Shown: positions 17,138 through 26,049 of the stretch, piece by piece
How positions within the stretch are numbered: the first letter of the stretch is position 1
Layout of the letters: the number at the start of each line of letters is the position of its first letter
Source: an uncultured Bacteroidales bacterium
Lineage (GTDB): Bacteria > Bacteroidota > Bacteroidia > Bacteroidales > UBA932
NCBI GenBank assembly: GCA_944326355.1
Contig: CALVDO010000002.1
Location: 183,171-247,170 of the forward strand
DNA: 64,000 nt
Direction: 5' to 3'
Made by a program: the position numbers and the translations under genes
The notes under the pieces: model-generated
Seen by the model: only the letters and a program-made list of their open reading frames with translations
Databases searched by the model: none
What the model was told of the DNA's origin: nothing

Positions 17138-18418
17138 TTAGTCCTCCAGATTTATGAAGATGCTTCCAAGTTCAGGCTTTGCTCCCAACCGTCCGATGCG
17201 ATAGGAGTTGTAGAGAGAAAGATTCTTATGCAGTCCGAACGAGTCGCCTCTTGCGTATTCGGATGAGGCGGTTTCCCTGTTCTTTTCGACAAACCACACA
17301 ATACCCCGATTCTCGTTGATCAGGTCTTGCGACAGTAGCGTGGTTTCTTGGCTGGTGATTATCAGCTGTGATTTTATTGAATTGAAAATAAATACATTGA
17401 GATAATAATACAACAGGTCGTTGTGCAGGTCTTCGCCAAGTTCGTCAAGATAGTAGACATGGGCTCCAGTAACCATGTCATATAATGCGTCGAGGATGCG
17501 TATGTATTTAAGTGTGCCTTTTGACTGCCATTTGAGAGGAATATCGAAATCTCCCCCAGCGGAATGATTTGCGAATGCGACGGAGTCCGTCGTCGGTTTG
17601 AGCAGCATCTCCTTCATTTCTTCTGAAATGGGCTCATTCTGAATGCGCTCGCGAAATTCTGCCGTCGCAATGCGGTCTTCCGTCACAGGAGTGTAATCAA
17701 ATATGTTCAGATCGGCCTTCTGGAGCATCGTGTTGTAGAACTTTCGCTTTTTCGGGTCATTGTAGGCTTCTTTAAGAATTTCAACGACTCCTTTTCTCGT
17801 GTCTCCGTCAACTTCATGGTAGTTGTTCATAATCCAGCTGTGGAGGATGTTGAATGGGGCTATGTCCTCTTTTAATGCCGTTTTTATGCAGACGGACAGG
17901 ACGCTGTGGTTGTTCAGCGTGTTTTCGCGGATGCTTTCCTGGGTTTTGGCGAGCAGCTGCAGGCTTGGCCCGAACTTTATTTCAGCCTGCACATTTTCTC
18001 CGACGAAATGACGCTCATAGAATAATGCCTTTGACCTGTTCGGGAAATAATGCAGGACTTCGCTCAGTATATGCCTTTCATTGAATGCAATGTCATAATC
18101 ATATCTGATGCCGTTGGCGTAGAATGACACATGCATCTCAACGGGCTCGTCTTTTGTGAGCATGAACGGAATGCAGCCGCTGATCCCGTCTGTCGTGTCT
18201 GACATCGGCTGTACCAGCAGCCGGAATACCTCATTTATGGCGAGCAGCATGTTTGATTTGCCGGAGGCGTTTGCGCCGTACAGAATGCCCAATTTGTATA
18301 GAAATACACCGTCAGCGACTTCTGTGACAAGTTCGGACGCGGGTCCCTTTGCCAAGAAGCTCAAACTTTGTCTGTCGCGAATGGAAAGAAAGTTCTTTAC
18401 CCAGAAATCCCGAATCAT
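17138..18418 (-). CDS. AAA15/ABC-type ATPase of a two-gene defence-like pair
   Basis: 426 residues. The N-terminus FWVKNFLSIRDRQSLSF is typical of SMC/OLD-like ATPases that begin with an 'F-x-NF-SI' strand. Walker A GANASGKS (Lys54), a signature-like SKGTLKYIRIL region, Walker B VYYLDELGEDLH (~320-331) and a following ITSQETTLL segment complete an ABC-type fold (AAA_15/AAA_21). It is immediately followed by the RloB/TOPRIM-like gene. In related systems the ATPase detects a phage trigger and releases the nuclease; here that is inference. The pair is AT-richer than the flanking core genes. Confidence 0.75.
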   Translation of the reverse strand: MIRDFWVKNFLSIRDRQSLSFLAKGPASELVTEVADGVFLYKLGILYGANASGKSNMLLAINEVFRLLVQPMSDTTDGISGCIPFMLTKDEPVEMHVSFYANGIRYDYDIAFNERHILSEVLHYFPNRSKALFYERHFVGENVQAEIKFGPSLQLLAKTQESIRENTLNNHSVLSVCIKTALKEDIAPFNILHSWIMNNYHEVDGDTRKGVVEILKEAYNDPKKRKFYNTMLQKADLNIFDYTPVTEDRIATAEFRERIQNEPISEEMKEMLLKPTTDSVAFANHSAGGDFDIPLKWQSKGTLKYIRILDALYDMVTGAHVYYLDELGEDLHNDLLYYYLNVFIFNSIKSQLIITSQETTLLSQDLINENRGIVWFVEKNRETASSEYARGDSFGLHKNLSLYNSYRIGRLGAKPELGSIFINLED

Positions 18419-18535
18419 AGACCCTCCTGTTTTTGTAATGAAATTACGAAAATACGCTATATCTCATTTAGTCGCAAATATTTTACTGTCTTTTTCGTAG
18501 TTTTTCTACGATTTTGAGCATTTCTGCCGTTATCA

Positions 18536-18566
18536 TTGCATTCTCATGGCCTTTTCCGTATCTTTG
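18536..18566 (+). promoter_or_regulatory. Promoter for the RecQ-UvrD fusion gene
   Basis: TATCTTTG at 18559-18566 with TTG at 18536-18538 (ATTG, near-consensus -33) 20 bases upstream. The start codon follows 70 bases later. Confidence 0.6.
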
Positions 18567-18636
18567 CCCGCCAAAAGCATTGGTATTAAATCTGTAAAGC
18601 TGTGTTTCGGCTCATCTGACGGGCTGAAGAGGAATT

Positions 18637-21600
18637 ATGGCTCGGATCACGTTCATAGATGCGGAGGTCGATCCCGGAAGCGGGAAGGTGCTTGACATCG
18701 GAGGTGTCAGGTGGGACGGGATGTGTTTCCATGACAGTTCTCTGGCGAGATTCTCAGCCTTTCTTCAGGGAACGGAATATGTGTGCGGGCATAATGTTTT
18801 GGCACATGACATGAAATATCTCGGAGACGCCGTAAGGCAGGCCGGTGTCCCGGAAGCCAATGTGATTGACACTCTGTATCTTTCCCCGCTCCTGTTCCCG
18901 AAGAGGCCGTACCATGCGCTGCTCAAGGACGACAAGCTGCAGACGGAGGAGCTCAACAATCCTCTCAATGATGCAAAGAAGGCCAAGATTCTCTTTGACG
19001 ATGAGGTTGCCGCCTTCGGAGCTCTGGATGAAAATCTCAGGGAAATTTATTCCGCACTTCTCTCCGGGCGGAGTGAGTTCCGTGCTTTTTTCAGCATTTT
19101 CGGAGGCCATGCGTCTAATGCTGTCCGGTTTGGACTCTGGCGTGTCGCCCGTGCGGCCGCCGGCCTTGTCTCTAATCCGGCTGTCCGACTCATCAGGCGG
19201 AGATTCGAGTCTCAGATATGCTCCCATGCCGACCTGGAGAGCATTGCTGCTGGGTATCCCGTGGAGCTGGCCTACTGTCTTGCGCTGATTTCCGCGCTTG
19301 AGGAGGACGGCTCGGACAGCTCGATCACGCCGCGATGGGTGCTGCACAATTATCCGGATGTGGAGCGCATCATGTTCCTCCTGCGGTCCGCTCCTTGTGC
19401 GGAGGGCTGTCCCTATTGCAATAAGGCGCTCGACATCCATGCCGGGCTGAAAAAGTGGTTCGGATATGACTCTTTCCGCGAATATGGCGGCGAACCTCTG
19501 CAGGAGAAGGCTGTAAAGGCCGCTGTGGAGAACAGGTCGCTGCTCGCCGTCTTTCCTACCGGAGGAGGCAAGTCTCTGACTTTTCAGCTTCCGGCTCTGA
19601 TGGCCGGCAGAAACACCGGAGGGCTTACGGTGGTCATATCCCCTCTGCAGTCTCTGATGAAGGACCAGGTGGACAATCTGGAGAAGAGGGGCATAACGGA
19701 TGCAGTCACCATCAACGGCCTGCTTGATCCGATCGAGAGAGCCAAGTCCGTAGAGAGGGTTGAGGACGGGTCTGCCACGATGCTTTACATCTCTCCGGAA
19801 TCGCTGCGCTCCAAGACGATAGAGAGGCTGCTTCTCGGAAGGAAGATCGTGAGGTTTGTGATAGATGAGGCGCACTGTTTTTCATCATGGGGGCAGGATT
19901 TCCGCGTCGATTATCTCTATATAGCGGAGTTTATCCGCAATCTTCAGCGCGACAAGCATCTTCGGGACAGCATCCCCGTCTCCTGCTTTACGGCTACGGC
20001 TAAGGTCAAGGTGATGGAGGATATCCGCAGCTATTTCAAGGACAATCTTTCTCTTGATCTGCAGCTTTTCACTACCGGCGTCGCAAGGCACAATCTGCAC
20101 TACAGGGTGATTCCCGAGCCGGGAGAAAACGAGAAGTATCTGGCTCTCAGGAGGCTCATCGAGGAGAGGACCTGCCCTGTGATAGTCTATGTGACGAGGA
20201 CCCGGAAGGCGGTGTCGCTTGCGGCACGACTTACTCAGGACGGCCTCGACGCGCTGCCGTACCACGGGAAGATGACGCCGGAAGAAAAGACCGCCAATCA
20301 GGACTCGTTCATGTCGGGGAAGACGAGGATAATCGTGGCCACCTCGGCGTTCGGAATGGGTGTGGACAAGAGCGACGTGGGGCTTGTGGTGCATTATCAG
20401 ATCTCCGACTCTCTCGAAAACTATGTGCAGGAGGCAGGTCGTGCCGGACGCGATGAGCGGATAAGCGCCGACTGTTATGTGCTGTTCAATGACGAGGATC
20501 TGTCCGGGCATTTTGCCATGCTCAATCGGACGAAACTGACCATAAAGGAGATACAGCAGGTGTGGCGGGCCGTGAAGGAGATCACCAGGTCGCGGAGGAA
20601 GGTGTCCAACTCGGCTCTTGAGATAGCGAGAAAGGCGGGCTGGGATGACGGGATGGAGGATCTGGAGACGAGGGTCAGGACGGCCATCGCATCGCTTGAG
20701 CAGGCTGGCTACCTCAGGCGCGGGCAGAACATGCCGAGGGTATATGCCACGGGAATCCGCACTAAAACCGCTCAGGAGGCCATCGACAGGATAGAGGCGT
20801 CGTCAAGGTTCGATGAAAAGGAGAAAAAATATGCGATACGCATCATCAGGATGCTGATTTCAAGCCGGAGTGTAAAGAAGGCTCAGGGAGAGGAGGCGGA
20901 GTCGCGGGTGGACTACATCAGCGACAGGCTCGGCATCTCCAGGGAGGACGTCATCCACTCGGTCAATCTTCTTCGGGAGGAGGGGATTCTCGCGGACACG
21001 AAGGATATCACGGCCTATGTCGGGAGAGATGGCTCGCCCTCGCGCTCCAGAACGATGCTCAAGAAGTACAATGAGGTTGAGCGGTTTCTTCTTAAGCAGG
21101 TTGACGACAGGCCGAGGACTCTGGACTATAAGGAACTGAATGAACTGGCGGAGGTTTCGGGATGCTCGTCCGTGCGGCTTGACATGATGAAGGTGATTCT
21201 CAATTTCTGGAGCATAAGGAAATGTGTGCGCAAGTCTCCGAGAGACAAGAATCATGTAGATGTCCAGTGTCTGATTCCTATGGATGAGTTTGAGAGGAAG
21301 GTCGAGATGCGGCAGTCTCTCGCAGCGTTCATCGTTGAGTATCTGTATGAACGGGCGGATGAGAAAGGACAGGTGGAGTTTTCCGTTCTCGGACTGAAGG
21401 AGGCCTGCGGGCAAGACATCGCGTCGTTTTCGTCTGATGTTTCGGCCGAGGATGTCGAGGATGCGCTGTTCTATCTTTCCAGAATAGGCGCGGTCAGCAT
21501 CGAGGGCGGATTCATGGTCATCTACAATGCCCTTACGATAGAGCGACTGGAGATGGACAACCACAGGCGCTACAAGGTTGATGATTATCAGAAGCTCAGC

Positions 21601-23502
21601 GACTTCTACAAAAACAAGATAGAGCAGATCCACATCGTGGGAGAGTATGCCCGAAAGATGATAGAAGACTACGACGCCGCCCTTGAGTTTGTGGATGACT
21701 ATTTTAAGCTGAATTATCCGATTTTTCGGAACAAGTATTTCAAAGGCAGGGAGGAGGAGATTTCTCGCAACATCACTCCGGAAAAGTTCAGGCAGCTTTT
21801 CGGCGAGCTCTCCGCGAGGCAGCTCAGCATAGTCAAGGACAGGGACGCCAAGTATGCGGTGGTCGCCGCCGGTCCGGGAAGCGGCAAGACGCGGGTTCTC
21901 GTCCACAAGCTGGCCTCCCTTCTTCTGATGGAGGATGTGAAGCATGAGCAGCTGCTGATGCTGACTTTCTCCCGCGCGGCGGCCACTGAATTCAGGCAGA
22001 GGCTTCACGACCTGATCGGCAATGCGGTCTCTTTCGTAGACATAAAGACATTCCACTCTTATTGCTTTGATCTTCTGGGGCGCATCGGAAGTCTTGAGAA
22101 GTCGCAGAAGATAGTGAAGACGGCAGTTGAGAGGATCCGCGCCTCGGAGGTGGACGCCAGCCGCGTGACGAAGACCGTACTTGTCATAGATGAGGCGCAG
22201 GACATGGATGAAGACGAGTTCGGGCTTGTCCGGGCCCTCATGGAGCGGAACGAAGACATGAGGATTCTTGCCGTAGGGGATGACGACCAGAACATATACG
22301 CTTTCCGAGGGTCAAGTCCGAAGTATATGAAGGCTATTCTGGATCTTGAGGATGCGAGGCAATATGACCTTGTCCAGAATTTCCGGAGCAGGAGCAATCT
22401 CGTCGAGTTCTCAAACAAGTTTGCCGAGCGCATCACTGAGCGCATCAAGAATTACCCGATTGACCCTGTCCGGCGTGAGATCGGCGAACTTGAGTTGACT
22501 GAGTATTCCGGAGAGAACCTGGCCGTGCCTCTGGTCGACTCTCTGCTTTCCAAGCCTCTCTCGGGGACGGTCGCGGTGCTGACTCAGAAAAATGACGAGG
22601 CGCTTCTGGTGGCCTCTCTCCTGAGGAAAAGTGGCGTCCCGGTCAGGCTTGTCCAGTCAAATGACGAGGTGCGGCTGTCGTCTCTGGCTGAGATCGTCCG
22701 TTTCAAGGAATGCGCAGGTTTCCGGGAGGAAGGAGCCATAATCAGTGAAGACGTCTGGAATGCGGCGGTGCGCAGCCTGAAGGCCGAATTCAGCCATAGC
22801 TCCATGCTGCAGCTCTGCCTTGACCTGCTCGAGGCCTTCGCGTCTTCCTGCCCCGAGGCGTCGGACGCATCGCACGGGCGCGTGATATACAAGTCGGATT
22901 TCGACGTCTTTCTCAGCGAGTCCGCGCCTTCCGATTTCGTCAGAGGGGATGCGGATACGGTCGTCGTGTCCACGATTCACAAGGCAAAGGGGAAAGAGTT
23001 TGACAACGTCTTTCTTCTGCTTGAGAATTTCACCTGTGAAGATGACGAGAAGCGTCGTCAGCTGTATGTGGCCCTGACGCGAGCCAAGGACAATCTCTAT
23101 ATTCATGTCAATTCCCCTCTGTTTGACGGCCTGTCCGTGCCTGGGCTTGTCCTGCGTCGCGACACGGCTTCCTATGGTCGGCCGGCCGAGCTTGTCGTGC
23201 AGCTTTCCATGAGGGACGTGTATCTGGAGCCGTTCAAGCGGAAGCCTTATGCCGTTTCCGTGCTGATGAGCGGCGACCAGCTCAATGTTGACGTGTCCAG
23301 CGGGCCGGACATCCGCCTGAGCGATGCGCAGAGGCGTCCTGTGCTCGTATTCTCAAAGCGTTTCAAGGACCGGTACGACAAGCTCATCCGGGACGGCTAT
23401 CATCTTTCGGGAGCAGAGGTGGACATGGTCATCTGGTGGAAAGATGAGAACATGGACGAGGCTGTCAAAGTCATTCTCCCGAAGCTTTCTTTCTCGCTCT
23501 GA
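18637..23502 (+). CDS. Exonuclease-RecQ-UvrD fusion helicase
   Basis: 1621 residues with three enzymes in one chain. (1) A DnaQ-like 3'-5' exonuclease at ~1-130: Asp8/Glu10 in FIDAE, Asp58 in HNVLAHD, and a last acidic residue either Asp112 (NNPLNDAKKAKILF, with Asn where DEDDh enzymes have His) or Asp98 (HALLKD). (2) A RecQ-type SF2 helicase at ~275-720: Walker A with Lys312, DEAH at 410-413, QEAGRAGRDER, then a winged-helix-like region; a Cys cluster CAEGCPYC lies before it. (3) A UvrD/Rep SF1 helicase at ~1050-1530: Walker A Lys1084, DEAQD at 1185-1189, DDDQNIYAFRG, TIHKAKGKEFD, YVALTRAKD. The gene likely serves recombination, repair or DNA defence. No frameshift is visible. It has its own promoter and is divergent from the ATPase/TOPRIM pair. 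Confidence 0.9.
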   Translation: MARITFIDAEVDPGSGKVLDIGGVRWDGMCFHDSSLARFSAFLQGTEYVCGHNVLAHDMKYLGDAVRQAGVPEANVIDTLYLSPLLFPKRPYHALLKDDKLQTEELNNPLNDAKKAKILFDDEVAAFGALDENLREIYSALLSGRSEFRAFFSIFGGHASNAVRFGLWRVARAAAGLVSNPAVRLIRRRFESQICSHADLESIAAGYPVELAYCLALISALEEDGSDSSITPRWVLHNYPDVERIMFLLRSAPCAEGCPYCNKALDIHAGLKKWFGYDSFREYGGEPLQEKAVKAAVENRSLLAVFPTGGGKSLTFQLPALMAGRNTGGLTVVISPLQSLMKDQVDNLEKRGITDAVTINGLLDPIERAKSVERVEDGSATMLYISPESLRSKTIERLLLGRKIVRFVIDEAHCFSSWGQDFRVDYLYIAEFIRNLQRDKHLRDSIPVSCFTATAKVKVMEDIRSYFKDNLSLDLQLFTTGVARHNLHYRVIPEPGENEKYLALRRLIEERTCPVIVYVTRTRKAVSLAARLTQDGLDALPYHGKMTPEEKTANQDSFMSGKTRIIVATSAFGMGVDKSDVGLVVHYQISDSLENYVQEAGRAGRDERISADCYVLFNDEDLSGHFAMLNRTKLTIKEIQQVWRAVKEITRSRRKVSNSALEIARKAGWDDGMEDLETRVRTAIASLEQAGYLRRGQNMPRVYATGIRTKTAQEAIDRIEASSRFDEKEKKYAIRIIRMLISSRSVKKAQGEEAESRVDYISDRLGISREDVIHSVNLLREEGILADTKDITAYVGRDGSPSRSRTMLKKYNEVERFLLKQVDDRPRTLDYKELNELAEVSGCSSVRLDMMKVILNFWSIRKCVRKSPRDKNHVDVQCLIPMDEFERKVEMRQSLAAFIVEYLYERADEKGQVEFSVLGLKEACGQDIASFSSDVSAEDVEDALFYLSRIGAVSIEGGFMVIYNALTIERLEMDNHRRYKVDDYQKLSDFYKNKIEQIHIVGEYARKMIEDYDAALEFVDDYFKLNYPIFRNKYFKGREEEISRNITPEKFRQLFGELSARQLSIVKDRDAKYAVVAAGPGSGKTRVLVHKLASLLLMEDVKHEQLLMLTFSRAAATEFRQRLHDLIGNAVSFVDIKTFHSYCFDLLGRIGSLEKSQKIVKTAVERIRASEVDASRVTKTVLVIDEAQDMDEDEFGLVRALMERNEDMRILAVGDDDQNIYAFRGSSPKYMKAILDLEDARQYDLVQNFRSRSNLVEFSNKFAERITERIKNYPIDPVRREIGELELTEYSGENLAVPLVDSLLSKPLSGTVAVLTQKNDEALLVASLLRKSGVPVRLVQSNDEVRLSSLAEIVRFKECAGFREEGAIISEDVWNAAVRSLKAEFSHSSMLQLCLDLLEAFASSCPEASDASHGRVIYKSDFDVFLSESAPSDFVRGDADTVVVSTIHKAKGKEFDNVFLLLENFTCEDDEKRRQLYVALTRAKDNLYIHVNSPLFDGLSVPGLVLRRDTASYGRPAELVVQLSMRDVYLEPFKRKPYAVSVLMSGDQLNVDVSSGPDIRLSDAQRRPVLVFSKRFKDRYDKLIRDGYHLSGAEVDMVIWWKDENMDEAVKVILPKLSFSL

Positions 23503-23657
23503 TGACAGACCGGACTTCATGACATTCTTCAGATTGATCGTCAGACCGATCTTCAGATTTTTCCGATGGTGACCTAATCTGCGTCTGGCGGCACATTATT
23601 TGTACTAAAAAACGAGTTTGGTCGAAAATTTTATTGCGTCGGCACTGCGGCGCATAA

Positions 23658-24332
23658 ATGTGTACATATATCATGAAGGATGCGGACAGCGTAAGAGAGG
23701 CGATCGTGGAGTCGGCCTCGTGGCTTTTTGACAGATTCGGTTATGAGAAGACGTCGGTCGATGAGATCGCCAGAAGGGCGCATCGGGCGAAGACTTCTGT
23801 ATATTATTATTTCGACGGCAAGCTCGCCATCTTCAAGGCGGTGCTCAAAAAGGAGTTCATGTCTGTCAGACGCGGCCTTGAGGAGGTGAGGGCCGCTTAT
23901 TCGCAAGATCCCAAGGAGCAGCTCATAACCTATCTGACCAAGAGGATGCGCCTGCTCCATTCGGCGAAGGTCTACATACAGTATATGAATTCTCCCTACA
24001 TCTATGGCAATAACGAGATTTCCGCCATTGTGGATGCGTCCAGAGCCGATTTTGACCGGTGGGAAAATGAATATTTTGAAAATGTCTGCGAGGAGGGCCG
24101 CCGCGAAGGCGTGTTCTCGGAGAAGGTGGAGACAGGCGCTTTTGCCAAACTCATGACGATTCTGCTCAAAGGGATGGAGATACAGTTTTTCCATTCCGGA
24201 GATTATGAGGCTCTGAAGTCGACCTACGAGACTATGGTCGAGCTGCTCGTCTCCAGAAATTGTCCCGCGCCGGGGGTGACGGCGGGAAATGCCGGCGGAC
24301 TGCCGCATGGGCAGGGCTGCGGACGTGCTTAG
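23658..24332 (+). CDS. TetR/AcrR-family transcriptional regulator
   Basis: 224 residues (or 219 from the ATG at 23673). N-terminal HTH with the classic run: SWLFDRFGYEKTSVDEIARR, then KTSVYYYFDGKLAIFKAVL at ~45-63. The variable C-terminal ligand domain extends to the end. Placed just ahead of a lipoprotein and a complete RND efflux set on the same strand, it is probably the local repressor of that set. I see no clear operator palindrome upstream; the 155 bases before it contain nothing coding. Confidence 0.88.
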   Translation: MCTYIMKDADSVREAIVESASWLFDRFGYEKTSVDEIARRAHRAKTSVYYYFDGKLAIFKAVLKKEFMSVRRGLEEVRAAYSQDPKEQLITYLTKRMRLLHSAKVYIQYMNSPYIYGNNEISAIVDASRADFDRWENEYFENVCEEGRREGVFSEKVETGAFAKLMTILLKGMEIQFFHSGDYEALKSTYETMVELLVSRNCPAPGVTAGNAGGLPHGQGCGRA

Positions 24333-24409
24333 GATAATGGTGCGGTAACCTTCCCCGCATTCGGAATCATCAGTTCAGAAACATTCAGGAAAACAGAAAA
24401 AAGGAATAT

Positions 24410-24967
24410 ATGAAAAGATTGGCATTGGCGGCTGTGGCAGCGGCCGCTCTCGTGTTGTCCGGATGCTCCAAGGAGGGAGCGTCCCGGTTTGAGGGTAATT
24501 ATTCGTATTCGCTCGGAGGAATGCTGACTTTCTCTCCGGCAGGCGGCACGTCGGGTAGCATCGGCGCAGGCGGCTCGTCAGACGGCTCTCCGGCAGTGGC
24601 TGCGGATGACCTTACGGCTGTCATAAAGTCGGAGTCCGGTCAGATGGACGTGGTCACGGTCTCTGGAAAGTCCGGTGAGATGCTGGTCACGCTCAGGCCT
24701 CTGGCCGGGGGAGTGCTTGTGTTCGACGCCGTCGCCGACGGAAAGACGCTCACGCTGAAGCCTGTCTCGCACCGCATCTCCGTGGATTTCGGAGACGGCA
24801 TCCTGACGGGGAATGCCGATATGGATGTGGAGATCAGCGGCACCGGGGAGCGGTATTCCGACATGATCAGGTTCGCATTCACTTATTCGGGCTCCTGCAC
24901 TCACGCAGGGCAGGAATATGAGATATCCGCAAGCGACGTCACCTGTGTGGCGGTGATGAATGACTGA
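24410..24967 (+). CDS. Lipoprotein of unknown function in the efflux cluster
   Basis: 185 residues. Lipobox VLSGC (Cys19). The mature part begins with an EGNYSYSLGGMLTF segment, then a Ser/Gly-rich low-complexity loop (GGTSGSIGAGGSSDG), then beta strands (VVTVSGKSGEMLVTLRPL, GGVLVFDAVADGKTLTL). This suggests a small beta-barrel or lipocalin-like fold, though no family is recognised. It sits between the TetR gene and the RND adaptor on the same strand and is probably co-regulated with them. Confidence 0.65.
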   Translation: MKRLALAAVAAAALVLSGCSKEGASRFEGNYSYSLGGMLTFSPAGGTSGSIGAGGSSDGSPAVAADDLTAVIKSESGQMDVVTVSGKSGEMLVTLRPLAGGVLVFDAVADGKTLTLKPVSHRISVDFGDGILTGNADMDVEISGTGERYSDMIRFAFTYSGSCTHAGQEYEISASDVTCVAVMND

Positions 24968-25023
24968 CCATTGTGTGAAAGACAGAGTGGGACAAGGCAG
25001 AATTAGTGCAAGACAGAACAGAG

Positions 25024-26049
25024 ATGAAAAGAATGATATTGACGACAGCGGCTGCGGCCGTCTGCGTCCTGATGATGACCGGCTGCGGTTCGGTCAGAGG
25101 GAAGTCCGCCGTCCGGGAGGCTGTTCCCGTGCGGGTCGTGAGCATAGAGACGACGGCCGGGGTGGGAGCGAGATCCTATGTCGGCACGGTGCGTCCGTCC
25201 AAGTCCGCCGTGCTTTCGTGCGGCTATCCCGGTACCCTTGTCATGATGGCGGTGTCTGAAGGCGATCCGGTCAGAAAGGGCGACACCATAGCCGTCGTGG
25301 AGTCGCAGACTGTAAAGAGCACGTGGCAGATGGCCCACGCCACTTTGCGGCAGGCGGAGGACGGATACGAGAGGCTGACGCAAGTCCACGGGACGGGCAG
25401 TGTGGCCGACGTCAAGATGGTCGAGATCCAGACTCAGCTGAGCAAGGCGCGGGCCGCCGCCGAGGCTGCGGACAAGGCTCTTGAAGACTGCATCGTGAAG
25501 GCTCCGTTCGACGGGGTCGTGGGCGAAGTGTTCGCTGAAGAGGGGGTTGACGTATCTCCGGCGGAGCCTGTAGTGAGGCTGCTCGACATCTCGGCTGTGG
25601 AAGTGGAGATTTCAGTCCCGGAGGGGGAGATATCCTCATTTGCGAAAGGGGACGCCGCTCTGGTTACGGTGCCTGCTCTCGCGGACAGGACATTTGCTGC
25701 GAGGCTCGGGACGAAGGGCATGGTCGCCTCTCCGCTTTCCCATAGCTACCGCTGTACGCTCGACCCGTCGGAGTCTGTTCCGGATCTGATGCCGGGAATG
25801 GTGTGCAAGGTGGCTTTCATGGATGAGTCGAAAGGTGTCGTAATACCTGCGTCTGTAGTCAGGACTGACACGGAGGGCCGGTATGTGTGGATTGTTGAAG
25901 GTGATCTGGTGCGCAAGAGACATGTGACGCTCGGGGGATTTTCCGGCACGGGCGTCATTGTGCTCGACGGCCTCTCCGAGGGCGAGAAAGTCATCACCGA
26001 AGGGGTGCAGAAGGTCAGCGGCGGAATGAAAGTGAGGATTGTTGAGTGA
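25024..26049 (+). CDS. RND efflux periplasmic adaptor (membrane fusion protein)
   Basis: Adaptor linking the RND pump to the outer-membrane channel. The start at 25024 gives a lipoprotein signal with lipobox MMTGC (about Cys19). Visible domains: a barrel-sandwich half with PVRVVSIETTAG and SYVGTVRPSKSAVLSC, a helical hairpin (~85-155, LRQAEDGYERLTQ, KARAAAEAADKALEDC), the second lipoyl half (IVKAPFDGVVGEVFAEEG), and the beta-barrel and C-terminal parts (VIPASVVRTDTEGRYVWIV). The stop TGA overlaps the ATG of the pump gene (TGATG at 26047-26051). Confidence 0.93.
   Translation: MKRMILTTAAAAVCVLMMTGCGSVRGKSAVREAVPVRVVSIETTAGVGARSYVGTVRPSKSAVLSCGYPGTLVMMAVSEGDPVRKGDTIAVVESQTVKSTWQMAHATLRQAEDGYERLTQVHGTGSVADVKMVEIQTQLSKARAAAEAADKALEDCIVKAPFDGVVGEVFAEEGVDVSPAEPVVRLLDISAVEVEISVPEGEISSFAKGDAALVTVPALADRTFAARLGTKGMVASPLSHSYRCTLDPSESVPDLMPGMVCKVAFMDESKGVVIPASVVRTDTEGRYVWIVEGDLVRKRHVTLGGFSGTGVIVLDGLSEGEKVITEGVQKVSGGMKVRIVE

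Noticed and set aside
18637..23502. Two separate genes joined by a missed stop
   Set aside because: The frame is continuous, there is no internal start context or spacer, and the RecQ-to-UvrD joining region is well-formed helical sequence.
23503..23657. A regulatory operator for the TetR gene
   Set aside because: Repeated words (CAGA, GATC) are present but no convincing palindrome or consensus promoter was found.
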